This document shows, piece after piece, positions 16,258 through 24,684 of a DNA stretch of 64,000 nt. Location of the stretch: the NCBI RefSeq assembly GCF_036346855.1, contig NZ_CP107841.1:10606001-10670000 (forward strand), read 5' to 3'. Position numbers and translations under genes: made by a program. The stretch comes from Streptomyces europaeiscabiei. GTDB lineage: Bacteria > Actinomycetota > Actinomycetes > Streptomycetales > Streptomycetaceae. How positions within the stretch are numbered: position 1 is the stretch's first letter; the number at the start of each line of letters is the position of its first letter. Below the pieces are notes generated by a model. The model was not told where the DNA came from, did not search any database, and was given only the letters and a program-made list of their open reading frames with translations.

Positions 16258-17553
16258 ATGGCTTCCCCCCACCTTCTGCTCCTCGCCGGGATAGGCGGCC
16301 ACGCCCCCGACGAGGCCCTCGACTCCCTGGCCACCCTCAGCGACACCGTCAGCGTCGTGTACGTGACCGCCTGGCAGCCCTCCAAGGAGGTACGCGCCGA
16401 CTGGGAACGCCGCGGCCTGCACGGCGAGTTCCTGGACGCAGCCGACCTGGACGCGGCCGTCGAGGCGGCCGCCGCGCTGCACGCCCGGCTGCCGCTTAAC
16501 GGCGTGGTGACCTACTCCGAACTGCTGCTGCGCCCCCAGGCCGAGATCGCCGGCAGGCTGGGCCTGCCCGGCAACACCCCCCAGGCGGTGAGCGTCGCCC
16601 AGTCCAAGGCACGCCAGCGCCTGGTCTTCGCCGAGCACGGGGTGCCTTCACCCGGCTTCGAGGTCATCACCAGCGACCGGGACCTCGCCGCGGCCGCCGC
16701 ACGCGTCGGACTGCCCGGGGTGTTCAAACCGTCACTGGGCGCGGGCAGCCAGTGCGTGCGCCTGGTGTCCACCTACTCGGAACTGATCCACGCCTTCACC
16801 GTGGCACGCGCCGAGAAAACAGCCTTCCTGCAGTCCGACGACTCCTATCTGCTGGAGGAGCGGATGGCGCTGGAGGCCGACGGCGACAGCGGATACGCGG
16901 CCTACTGCAGCGTGGAGTCCCTGCTCGCCGCCGGCGTCACCCACCACCTCGCCGTCTCCGACCGGCTGCCCCTGGAACACGGCTACGCCGAAGAGGGCGT
17001 CGTCCTGCCCACCCGGCTGGACGCGGCGAGCGTGAAAGCCGTCGTCGACGTCGCCGACCAGGCCATCCGGGCGATCGGACTGACCTGCGGCGCCGTGCAC
17101 ACCGAGATCGCCCTGAGCGCCGATGGCCCCCGGGTCATCGAGGTCAACGCCCGCGCCGGAGGCCCGCTGCCCACCATGTTCGAGGTGGCGGCCGGCTACG
17201 ACTACGCCGCCCAGATCGGCCGCAGCGCACTCGGCCTGCCACCGACCGGGCTGCCCGACTTCACCCGGGTGGCACTGCTGCGGTTCCTGCCCATCCCGGC
17301 CGGCCTGTGGCGGGTGGCCGCGCAGAGGCCCGTCGAGGAGGTGCTGCGGGACTTCCCCGAACTCGTCTACCTCTCCCCCCGCTTCACCCCCGGCCAGCGG
17401 GTGAGCCGGCAACGCACCCTGCACCTGGCCAGCTTCATGGTCGACGCCCCCGACGTGTCCGCGGCCCGGGCCACCACGGCACGCGTGGAACGCGCCCTGG
17501 GCATCCGGCTGGTACCCGGCTACGGCGCCACGACAGGAGCCGACCGTGACTGA
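16258..17553 (+). CDS. ATP-grasp carboxylate-amine ligase
   Basis: The 431-aa product is a single ATP-grasp enzyme. Its nucleotide-binding core includes LPGVFKPSLGAGSQCV, and the metal/ATP motif is HTEIALSADGPRVIEVNARAG. The C-terminal lid region is complete. It resembles L-amino-acid ligases and should join an amino acid or its analogue to a carboxylate at the expense of ATP. ATG 16258 has AAAGG upstream; ATG 16240 overlaps the preceding stop and is an alternative adding six residues. It probably works with the tandem ATP-grasp protein in the same operon. Confidence 0.88.
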   Translation: MASPHLLLLAGIGGHAPDEALDSLATLSDTVSVVYVTAWQPSKEVRADWERRGLHGEFLDAADLDAAVEAAAALHARLPLNGVVTYSELLLRPQAEIAGRLGLPGNTPQAVSVAQSKARQRLVFAEHGVPSPGFEVITSDRDLAAAAARVGLPGVFKPSLGAGSQCVRLVSTYSELIHAFTVARAEKTAFLQSDDSYLLEERMALEADGDSGYAAYCSVESLLAAGVTHHLAVSDRLPLEHGYAEEGVVLPTRLDAASVKAVVDVADQAIRAIGLTCGAVHTEIALSADGPRVIEVNARAGGPLPTMFEVAAGYDYAAQIGRSALGLPPTGLPDFTRVALLRFLPIPAGLWRVAAQRPVEEVLRDFPELVYLSPRFTPGQRVSRQRTLHLASFMVDAPDVSAARATTARVERALGIRLVPGYGATTGADRD

Positions 17554-18772
17554 CCGCCCCGCCGCCCCGCCCGCCACGTCCTCGGCCCGCCGCTTCTACG
17601 CCGTCGGTCTGTGCGACGCGGTCGGCCTGGGCACGTACCTGTCGCTGTCGGTGCTCTTCCTGGACAAGGCGGCCGCCCTGTCCAACCAGCAGATCGGCGT
17701 GGTCCTGGGCGTGTCGGGAGTGACCTCGCTGCTGGGCGCCATGCCCATCGCCCGGGCCGCGGAGCGCTACGGCATCCGCGGCGTGCTGTGCGTGCTGTTC
17801 CTGATCCGCTGCGCGGCCTTCCTCGCCCTGGCCATGGTCGGCTCCTTCACCCAGGCGCTGGGCGCCGCGGCGGTGGCCGGACTCCTCAGCCGCGGCATCG
17901 GCCCGCTCATCGAGTCCGGACTGATCAGCCGCGTCCCCAACGCCGCGGCCGTCGGCGCGCTGGCCCGGCTGCGCACGCTGCGCAACGCCGGGATGGCCGC
18001 CGGCGCGCTGCCCGCGGGCGCCGCGATCGCCGCCGACCAGGCAGGGGCCTACCGGGCGGCGATGGCGGCCTCGGCCCTGCTGTTCCTGTGCTGTGCCGCG
18101 ATATGCCGGGGCTTCGACGCCGTGGCGGCCACCCCGGCGGGCGGACAGGGCGGACGGGCGCGGATCCTGCGCAACCGCGCCTTCCTGGGCATCACCGCCC
18201 TGTACGGGGCGTTCACCCTGTCGGCACTGCTGCTGGGCATCGGCGTCCCGCTGTGGATCGTGCAGCAGACCCAGGCCCCCTCCTGGAGCGTGACGGTGAT
18301 CCAGCTGCTGAACACGGTGCTCGTCGTCGTGCTCCAGGTGCGGCTGAGCCGGGGCTCGGAGCGGCTGGAGCGGGCACGGGTGCTGATGCTGCGCGGCGGA
18401 CTGCTGTCGGGGCTCGGCGCTCTCGTGGTGCCGCTGACGATGCTGGGCGGCGGGCAAGGGGACGTCGCGGTCGTCGTCGTGGCCGCGGTGCTGCTGTCGC
18501 TGGGCGAACTGCTGATCATCGCGGGCACCACGGGAGCGGCGCTGCTGCACATCCCACGCGAGCAGACCACCAGCCATCTCGCCGTGTTCAACCTGGGCTT
18601 CGCCATGACCACGGTGGTCGGGCCGCTGCTGATCAGCACCACCGTCGGCTGGTCCTGGCAGGGCTGGGCCGGCTGGGCGGTGTTCTTCACCGCCCTGGGA
18701 CTGATCGCCCTGCGCGTACCGGGGCCGGCCGCCGTGCACGAGCACAAGACACCGGCCGCGGCCCCCGCCTGA
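17546..18772 (+). CDS. MFS transporter (exporter)
   Basis: The 408-aa integral membrane protein has about 12 hydrophobic segments and MFS features (GVLGVSGVTSLLGAMPIARAAERYG-type loop between helices 2 and 3). The GTG start has AGGAGC upstream and overlaps the ATP-grasp stop. As last gene of the operon it most likely exports the operon's product or confers self-resistance. The 240 nt after its stop carry GC-rich dyads, possibly a terminator, before the IS110-like end. Confidence 0.87.
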   Translation: MTDRPAAPPATSSARRFYAVGLCDAVGLGTYLSLSVLFLDKAAALSNQQIGVVLGVSGVTSLLGAMPIARAAERYGIRGVLCVLFLIRCAAFLALAMVGSFTQALGAAAVAGLLSRGIGPLIESGLISRVPNAAAVGALARLRTLRNAGMAAGALPAGAAIAADQAGAYRAAMAASALLFLCCAAICRGFDAVAATPAGGQGGRARILRNRAFLGITALYGAFTLSALLLGIGVPLWIVQQTQAPSWSVTVIQLLNTVLVVVLQVRLSRGSERLERARVLMLRGGLLSGLGALVVPLTMLGGGQGDVAVVVVAAVLLSLGELLIIAGTTGAALLHIPREQTTSHLAVFNLGFAMTTVVGPLLISTTVGWSWQGWAGWAVFFTALGLIALRVPGPAAVHEHKTPAAAPA

Positions 18773-19155
18773 CGGTACGCCAGGACCGGCCGTACACCGG
18801 CTTCGGCACCGGCCGGCCCCGCAGCCGGATCGCATGTGCCCGGGCCCGCACCGGGGCGGGTACCGGCCCGAAGGTTGTGCCCGCTCCACGGGTGTGCCGT
18901 CCGCCGGGCACGTGCCCGGCTCCGACGCCGCCCATTGCCTTCCTCGTAGAGCCCGGTTCGGGCTCGTGGCCTCCAGGGCCGGTATGACTCGTTGCCCCTG
19001 TCCTTGATGATCCGGGGGGTGCTGTCGCCGGTCCTGGCGGCACCGGAAGGTCGCTGATGGAAGCGTGTCCGCCGACAGGCAGGGCTGCGTAATGTGGCTG
19101 CCGATCTCCGGTGCCCGAGCGGGCCACCGGTAGTGACTCCGGGGAGGGAAACCCG

Positions 19156-19355
19156 GTGACCAGCAACAACTTCTCCTCGATCGACGTGTTCTGCGCCCTG
19201 GACGTGGGCAAGTCCACCCACCACGGCACGGCCCTGCTGGCCGACGGCCGCACTGCCTTCGACAAGCCGCTGCCCAACGGCGAGCCCCAGCTGCGGGAGC
19301 TGTTCACCCGACTGGGGCGCAAGGGGAAGGTCCTGGTCGTGGTCGACCAGCCGGC
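19156..19355 (+). pseudogene. IS110 transposase, N-terminal fragment
   Basis: GTG 19156 begins a 66-codon fragment with FCALDVGKSTHHGTALLADG and VLVVVDQPA. This is the RuvC-like DEDD N-terminus of IS110 transposases. The frame is cut at 19355/19356 by the left end of the Mu-like element and reaches a foreign stop at 19369-19371. Confidence 0.85.
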
Positions 19356-19499
19356 TGTTGCCCGGCGTTGAAAATGCCGACGAGGGCGGCGTTCACGATG
19401 CCGACGAACTCTGATGGCGACGCCCCGCCGGTTGGTGTTCCGGCGGGGCTGTTGTCGGTGAGGTGTCGTTTTCTTCGGCAAGGTGCCGGTGGATCAGCC

Positions 19500-20015
19500 T
19501 CAGCAGTCAAACACCGACCAGCAGATGTCGTTGCGCAAGCGCTGGTCGTCAAGTACGAGCTCGCGAATCGTTTCCGGGAGCTGGTCGCGCTGCCACTGGC
19601 ACTCGAGTCGCCCTGCGGCCTCACTCTCGTCTTTTGGCGCGGCAGCGCGTGCCGCCTTGATCGCATAGGCAGCCGCACCGAGTTCATGCGCGGCGACGTG
19701 TGCGACGACTGCGGCCTGGCCGGCGGCGTAAGCGGCATGCCGTGCTGCGCCACGCAGGTCTCGAGCCGCGCCCATTGCATGGCCGCCCGCCGCGCGGGCC
19801 TGCATCATCTTGACCTCGCCGCGCACCCAGGCTCGGGCATGCTCGATCGCCTGGCGCGGCCGTGGGTCCTCAGACTGAACCGACTCGAAGAGGCCAAGGA
19901 CGTGCTCCGCGCAGGCTGCCGCCCAGAGGGCGAGGAAATGGTGATCCGAATCGGTGAGGGTGCCACCGCGGCGGATCGTCACGAAGCGAGGGTCCCTGAC
20001 CTTCGGGAGGATCAT
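19500..20015 (-). CDS. Imm-5-like putative immunity protein (transposon passenger)
   Basis: The 171-aa protein is Ala-rich and helical: DPRFVTIRRGGTLTDSDHH, QAIEHARAWVRGEV, AARHAAYAAGQA, HVAAHELGAAAYAIKAAR and a C-terminus ending CWSVFDC. This matches what I recall of actinobacterial proteins annotated as Imm-5-like putative immunity proteins; function is not established. ATG 20015 has GGAAGGA at 9 nt; ATG 20024 lies on top of that site and is less likely. It sits between the left transposon end and the ATPase remnant, the position of cargo. Confidence 0.75.
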   Translation of the reverse strand: MILPKVRDPRFVTIRRGGTLTDSDHHFLALWAAACAEHVLGLFESVQSEDPRPRQAIEHARAWVRGEVKMMQARAAGGHAMGAARDLRGAARHAAYAAGQAAVVAHVAAHELGAAAYAIKAARAAAPKDESEAAGRLECQWQRDQLPETIRELVLDDQRLRNDICWSVFDC

Positions 20016-20113
20016 GGTTGGCATTCCTTCCTGCTGGTATGGAGCGAAGCCTGCAAACCCGGTGGTCGGTCCGCAAGCCCGGCTGCCATCTCCCGGCCAG
20101 ATCCGACGAGTTG

Positions 20114-20308
20114 TCAGTCGCCGACCACCTCGCTCACGGAGGCGCGGGCGGCGGCCTCGTCGACGAGGTTCTTGCCGGTGGTGAACGCGGCGACCAGGGC
20201 CTGCAGGGACAGGATGTTGACCGCTCTCGGAAAGCCGCGCGAGGTTGTGTGGATCAAGGTCAGCGCGTCCTCGGTGAACAACTGGTCCGGGCGGCCGGCG
20301 ATCTTCAG
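20114..20308 (-). pseudogene. ExeA-type AAA ATPase, C-terminal fragment
   Basis: The 64 codons (LKIAGRPDQLF...TSRGFPRAVNILSLQALVAAF) are the sensor-2 end of the transposition ATPase whose N-terminal part lies at 22100-22717. The reading joins in frame (YVAHH + LKIAGR) if the intervening IS200/IS605 element is removed. The break at 20308/20309 is the element's left junction. Confidence 0.85.
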
Positions 20309-20405
20309 CATGATCTAGCGCGGAACCCCGGGCGTTCACGCCCGGGAGGAAGCGCTTCTTAACACTGCTCTGACGTGCACGGGTGCAGGGTCTGCACTGT
20401 TGGCC

Positions 20406-20834
20406 TCAGTCGGGACGTTTCTGGTTCTCGATGTACTCCTTGATGACGGCGAGCGGGGCGCCCCCGCATGAGGCGGCGAAGTAGGACGGCGACCAGAAGT
20501 GCTCACCCCACAGGTACTTGCGGATGTGGCCGGGGAACTCCTGCCGCAGGCGCCGGGCGGAGACGCCCTTGAGGGAGCCGACGAGCCGGGAGATGGCGAC
20601 CTTGGGCGGGTAATGCACGAGCAGGTGGACGTGATCGCGTTCGCCGTTGAACTCCCGCAGCTCCGCGCCGAAGTCGGTGCACACGTCGCGCATGACCTCT
20701 TCGCAGCGCCGAAGGATCTCGTCGGTGAACGGTCCGCGCCGGTACTTGGGGGTGAAGACCAAGTGCGCATGCAGGGTGCAGACGACGCTACGGCCCCTGC
20801 GGATATCGGGGTTTGGCTCCCAGCGTGGTGACAT
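20406..20834 (-). CDS. tnpA: IS200/IS605 transposase TnpA (Y1 HUH)
   Basis: The 142-aa product has the HUH motif HVHLLVHYPPK near residue 68 and a C-terminal helix KEYIENQ whose Tyr is the expected nucleophile. The length is typical for TnpA, and no frameshift is seen. It would cut and rejoin single-stranded element ends during replication. It is divergent from tnpB, 23 bp apart. Confidence 0.93.
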   Translation of the reverse strand: MSPRWEPNPDIRRGRSVVCTLHAHLVFTPKYRRGPFTDEILRRCEEVMRDVCTDFGAELREFNGERDHVHLLVHYPPKVAISRLVGSLKGVSARRLRQEFPGHIRKYLWGEHFWSPSYFAASCGGAPLAVIKEYIENQKRPD

Positions 20835-20857
20835 AGATCAATGCTACGATCACTCTC

Positions 20858-22015
20858 GTGAAGATCGTGACGCAGGTCAAACTCATGCCGGACGCCGTGC
20901 AGGCATCCGCGCTTGAGCGCACCCTGCGCACGGTCAACGATGCCGCGAACTGGGTGTCACAGGTGGCGTTCGAGCGCGGTGTGCCGCGTGAGTACGAGCT
21001 GCGCAAGCACACCTACGCCGAACTCAAGGCCCGTGGGCTGGGAGCGCAGGCCGCGCAACACGTCATCAAGAAGGTGCGCGACTCGTACACCACGCTCAAG
21101 GCCAACATCCGTGCCGGGAACCTCGGCAAGGAGGGCTCGAAGCGCCGCCGCAGGGCTGAGTCCAAGCCGGTCACCTTTCGCCCCGAAGCCGCACAGCCGT
21201 ATGACGACCGGTGTCTGAGCTGGCAGCACGACCAGCGGACCGTGTCCGTCTGGACCGTGGACGGCCGAGTCAGGAACATCCGCTTCGCCTGCTCCGCCGA
21301 CGCGCTCAAGACGCTCCAGGCGCACCGGCAGGGCGAATCCGACCTGATCCAGCGCGACGGCGTGTTCTACCTCGTCGCCACCTGTGACGTGCCCGAGGCC
21401 GAGAGTTACGAGCCGGACGGCTTCATCGGCGTGGACCTCGGCATCGAGAACATCGCCACCGCCTCCACCGGCTACCTCGCCACGGGGCGGAGACTCAACC
21501 GGTACCGCAAGCGACAGCTTGCCCTGCGCGCCAAGCTCCAGAAGAAGCGCACCAAGTCCGCCAAGCGGCGGCTCAAGGCCCGTGCCCGCAAAGAAGCGCG
21601 GCACGCCGCCAACCAGAACCACATCATCTCCAAGACGATCGTGACCGAGGCTGAACGCACCGGACGCGGCCTGTCCCTCGAAGAACTCAAGGGCATCCGC
21701 AACCGGGTACGGCTCCGCAAGCCCCAACGGGTCGCACTCCACTCCTGGGCCTTCGCCCAGCTCGCAGACTTCATCGTCTACAAGGCCAAGCGGGCCGGGG
21801 TGCCCCTGGTCTTCGTCGATCCCGCGTACACGTCGCAGACGTGCGCCGAGTGCGGCCACGTCGACAAGCGAAACCGTGTCGACCAGGGGCTCTTCATCTG
21901 CCGGAGGTGCGGGGTCGTTGCCCACGCCGACCGGAACGCATCCCACAACATCGCCACCCGTGGCGAGAGCGTGTGGAATGCGGGGCGTGAGTCACGCGTC
22001 CCTGCCACCCCATAG
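20858..22015 (+). CDS. tnpB: TnpB RNA-guided nuclease (OrfB zinc-ribbon)
   Basis: The 385-aa protein keeps all three RuvC acidic motifs (FIGVDLGIEN, SLEELKGIRN, HADRNASHNI). It also has a four-Cys zinc ribbon (CAECGHVDKRN...FICRRCG) and a helical N-domain, so it appears to be a full-length nuclease. TnpB uses an RNA from its own 3' end and right element end to recut donor sites. The candidate omega-RNA here would span the last part of the gene to about 22099. GTG 20858 is the start matching the family N-terminus. Confidence 0.93.
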   Translation: MKIVTQVKLMPDAVQASALERTLRTVNDAANWVSQVAFERGVPREYELRKHTYAELKARGLGAQAAQHVIKKVRDSYTTLKANIRAGNLGKEGSKRRRRAESKPVTFRPEAAQPYDDRCLSWQHDQRTVSVWTVDGRVRNIRFACSADALKTLQAHRQGESDLIQRDGVFYLVATCDVPEAESYEPDGFIGVDLGIENIATASTGYLATGRRLNRYRKRQLALRAKLQKKRTKSAKRRLKARARKEARHAANQNHIISKTIVTEAERTGRGLSLEELKGIRNRVRLRKPQRVALHSWAFAQLADFIVYKAKRAGVPLVFVDPAYTSQTCAECGHVDKRNRVDQGLFICRRCGVVAHADRNASHNIATRGESVWNAGRESRVPATP

Positions 22016-22099
22016 GGGTGTCTGGACGGAGGAGTCCACCCCAGCAGCCAGCTGGGCACTACCTCCAAGCCCGGTCCTTCAGGGCCGAGTCAAGTTGAC

Positions 22100-22717
22100 G
22101 TGGTGGGCGACGTAGCTGGTCGTCTCCTTCGAGGTCATGCCCGGCATCGTGTAACGCAGAGCGGTCCGCTGTTCGAGGGCGGCCAGGACGGCGAGCTTCA
22201 TGGTGCGTCGGAGGGTGGGCTGGCCGACCAGCAGGCAGGACGGCGGAGAGTCCTGGTCCATGCCCTGATTCGTCAGCATCCGGATGGATTCCAGCTGTTC
22301 GTAGGACATCAGGTGGGCCTCGTCGACGACGAGGACGGGAGTGCGTCCGCGTTCTTCCCGTTCGGACAGCAGGGCCCTGCCGGTCTGGACGGTCAGCCGC
22401 GAGCCGAGGTGGGCGGGGGTCTGTCCAAAGGCGTGCACGATCTGCTCGTGGATGCCGCGGACCCCGATCATCGGGTTCGGTATGTAGATGACGCTGTATT
22501 TCGACGGGTCGAGGGCGTCCAGGCAGGTGCGGACCGAGACGGTCTTGGCGGCGCCGACCTCGCCGGTGACCACGCCGATGGAGCGTTCGGCGATGCACCA
22601 GGTGATGCGGGCGACGGCCTGGTTGTGGGACTCGTGCCGGTGCAGCATGCCGGGCGCCAGGTTGCGGCCGAAGGGCATGCGCTCGAACCCGTAGTGGGCC
22701 TGCAGCTTCTCAATCAT
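22100..22717 (-). pseudogene. ExeA-type AAA ATPase, N-terminal fragment
   Basis: The product begins MIEKLQAHYGFERMPFGRNL. It has a P-loop region GEVGAAKTVSVR with Ala where many relatives have Gly, and the Walker B LVVDEAHL. This is the target-selection ATPase of Mu/Tn7-like Streptomyces elements. The frame is cut at 22100 by the IS200/IS605 insertion, and the C-terminus lies at 20114-20308. Translation past the junction would end shortly inside the IS. Confidence 0.87.
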
Positions 22718-22922
22718 GTTGATCCTTCCGGGAGTTCGCGGGCGAGGGCTGCTGCTGGAGGTGTTCGGTGACCAGCTCCAGGCCGGCGCTGATCCAGTCG
22801 ACGGCGGCGGGGAAGCCGAAGCGGGCGGCGAGTGCGTCGTCCACTTCCTCGCCGCAGGTTTCGAAGAAGGCGTGCAGTTCGGCCAGGACCACGGCCCAGT
22901 CGCCGGTGCCGGGCCTGGTCAT
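22710..22922 (-). CDS. Small ORF between transposase and ATPase of Mu-like element
   Basis: The 70-aa acidic helical protein (WAVVLAELHAFFETCGEEVDD, RFGFPAAVDWISAGLELVTEHL) starts by ATGA overlap with the transposase stop. It overlaps the ATPase start by 8 nt. Such coupling argues that it is a true third gene of the element. Function unknown; a bridge between transposase and ATPase would be a guess. Confidence 0.7.
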   Translation of the reverse strand: MTRPGTGDWAVVLAELHAFFETCGEEVDDALAARFGFPAAVDWISAGLELVTEHLQQQPSPANSRKDQHD

Positions 22923-23326
22923 GGCCTTAAGTCCTGGCCGGTCAGGTCGACGGCCTCGGCGGGCGGGTCGGCCAGTGCCGCGTAGTTGATCTTCTGGCCG
23001 AGGTGGTTGGAGTGCGCGGTGTCGACCAGGTGGAGGTAGTCGATGCCGGTGGTCACCCGCGCGGGTTCTTCCTCGGCGGGCACTTCGGGGCGGGCCTTGA
23101 GGTGGGAGTGCCGTTCGATCTGGAACGGTCTCGCGGTGCCGGCGTCGTTGCCGTCAAGGCGGACCCGTAGGAAGGTCAGGTCGAAGGGGTCGAAGACCAG
23201 CTCGACCTTGTGGCCGACCAGCTCGGGTTCGACCTGGTAGCGGTTTCCGTGCAGCGAGACCGTTGCGGTCTTGGCGACCCGGCGGTGCTCGGACCAGCGG
23301 AAAGCCTCCGCCAGGTCGGCGCGCAC
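22919..23326 (-). pseudogene. Mu-type transposase, C-terminal fragment only
   Basis: The 135 codons (EAFRWSEHRRVAKTATVSLHGNRY, ELVGHKVELVFDPFDL, GIDYLHLV) match the Mu-transposase C-terminal beta-barrel region. The catalytic DDE core and DNA-binding domains are missing. Only about 50 bp separate the fragment from the right transposon end, so an internal deletion removed the rest. Confidence 0.87.
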
Positions 23327-23377
23327 AGCATGCCCTCAACTCACCGCCCACGTAGGCATCTTGAGTGTCGTTGAACA

Positions 23378-24393
23378 GCGGCCTCCATCGGCACCCTGGC
23401 GGTCACCGTCGCCCGCGACTGTGGATGCGAAGTCGCCTACCTGCCAGGCCTGTCGATGCGCCGGCTGGCCGATCTGCACCCCGGCACCGCAAGACCGACG
23501 CCCGCGATGCCTACGTCATCGCCGACGCCGCCCGCACCCTGCCCCACCTGCTGCACTCCATCGAGGCCGACGAGAGCGTGCGGGCCGAACTGACCATGGT
23601 CCTGGGCCACGACGACGACCTCGCCCAGGACGCCACCCGCACCTCCAACAGGCTGCGCGGACTGCTCACCTCCATCCACCCCGCCCTCGAACGCGTCCTC
23701 GGATGCCGCCTGCGGCACCCGGCCGTCCTGGCCCTGCTGCAGACCTTCGGCTCCCCGGCCCAGCTGGCCCAGGCCGGCACCGAGCAGATCACGCAGGTCA
23801 TGCTCCAGGCCGCCCCGCGCATGCGCAGTGCCCGCACGCTGGCCGGCCAGATCACCACCGCCCTGGCCGAGCAGACGGTGCAGGTCCCCGGCACGGCATC
23901 GGCAGGGGAGATCATCTCCGGCCTGGCCGAGGCCCTGGCGGTTCTCCTCAGGCGCCGGGACCTCCTCAAGATGCGGGTCGCCGCACTGCTGGATGCCCAC
24001 CCTCTCGCGAAGGTCCTGACCTCCATGCCCGGGGTCGCGGTCAGGACCGGTGCCCGCGTCCTGGCCGAGGTCGGCGACGCCAGCGCGCTCCCCACCGCCG
24101 CCCACCTGGCCTCCTACGCGGGACTGACCCCCACCACCCGCCGTTCCGGGACCTCCATCCGGGGCGAAGGACCACCCCGCGGCGGCAACAAGATCCTCAA
24201 ACGGGCCCTGTTCCTGGCCTCGTTCGCCTTGCTGAGCAGCCCCGAATCGCGGGCCTACTACGACAGGAAGCGCGCGGAAAACAAGCGCCACAACGCAGCC
24301 CTCATCTGCCTCACCCGCCGCCTCGTCGACGTCCTGCACGCCATGCTCAAGCACCGCACCCTCTACCAGCCCGGGCACGAACAAACAGCCTGA
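23378..24393 (+). pseudogene. IS110 transposase, C-terminal portion (frameshifted)
   Basis: After the right transposon end the frame resumes as ASIGTLAVTVARDCGCEVAYLPGLSMRRLADLHPG. One base appears to be missing near 23487, where the expected AKTDARDAYVIADAA motif continues in another frame. The rest is intact, including the transposase_20 domain (LTSMPGVAVRTGARVLAEVG, SYAGLTPTTRRSG) with the catalytic serine region. A 1-nt deletion plus the 4-kb insert make the gene non-functional. Confidence 0.85.
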
Positions 24394-24684
24394 CCAAGCC
24401 CACAGACCTTGACCGAACAGATAGAAGCACCCCCCCACGGGCGCGCAGCGGCGCGGGCCGCCGCCGCGGGCGCGGCCGGTCCAGGACCGGGCCCCGGGGG
24501 CACGATCGCCTGAGCCGATGCCCTCTTGGCGCACGACGCGCAGTGCGTGGCCCGCAGGTGTCCTGGCAGGCGCAGCCGGTCGGCTCCGGTGCCGGGCCCG
24601 TCTCCTCGGCCACACCTCCCCGACGGCCCGGCCCGGGCCCTGGCGGTGCGCAACGGGTGCCCAGGGCCGTGCGGCGCAGGCAGG

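Larger units (their letters stand above)
20309..22099 (+). mobile_element. IS200/IS605-family element with divergent tnpA and tnpB
   Basis: Boundaries are set by the point where the ATPase reading frame breaks and resumes. The left end carries the hairpin CCCGGGCGTTCACGCCCGGG (20327-20346). The right end carries CCCGGTCCTTCAGGGCCGAG just before the junction. The right boundary could instead be 22093, ending in TCAA as in IS608. There is no target duplication, as expected for HUH single-strand transposition. Both genes look intact, so this is the youngest and possibly active layer of the nest. Confidence 0.85.
19356..23377. mobile_element. Defective Mu-like (ExeA-ATPase type) transposon
   Basis: The left end (19356, TGTTGCCCGGCG...AAAATGCCGACG) and the inverted right end (from 23377, TGTTCAACGACA...AAGATGCCTACG) share TGTT and ATGCC-ACG over 28 bp. 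The flanking 5-mers CCGGC and GCGGC differ at one base and may be a decayed target duplication. Contents on the minus strand: transposase C-terminus, a 70-aa ORF, a split AAA ATPase and an Imm-5-like gene. Most of the transposase is deleted, so the element cannot move by itself. It interrupts an IS110 transposase and is itself interrupted by an IS200/IS605 element. Confidence 0.75.
19014..24435 (+). mobile_element. IS110-family element, split by a Mu-like transposon
   Basis: The transposase gene is in two pieces, 19156-19355 and 23378-24393. Removing 19356-23377 restores the DQPASIGTLAVTVARD reading across the join. A 10-bp inverted match (GGGGGGTGCT at 19014-19023, AGCACCCCCC at 24426-24435) gives an element of about 1.4 kb without the insert, a usual IS110 length; those ends are inferred. 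The non-coding stretch 19024-19155 is where a bridge RNA would lie in this family. Confidence 0.7.

Noticed and set aside
19368..20318. Plus-strand 316-codon frame over the Imm-5-like gene
   Set aside because: The minus-strand frame has a good ribosome site and family-like protein sequence; the plus frame has unusual amino acid content and crosses the ATPase remnant.
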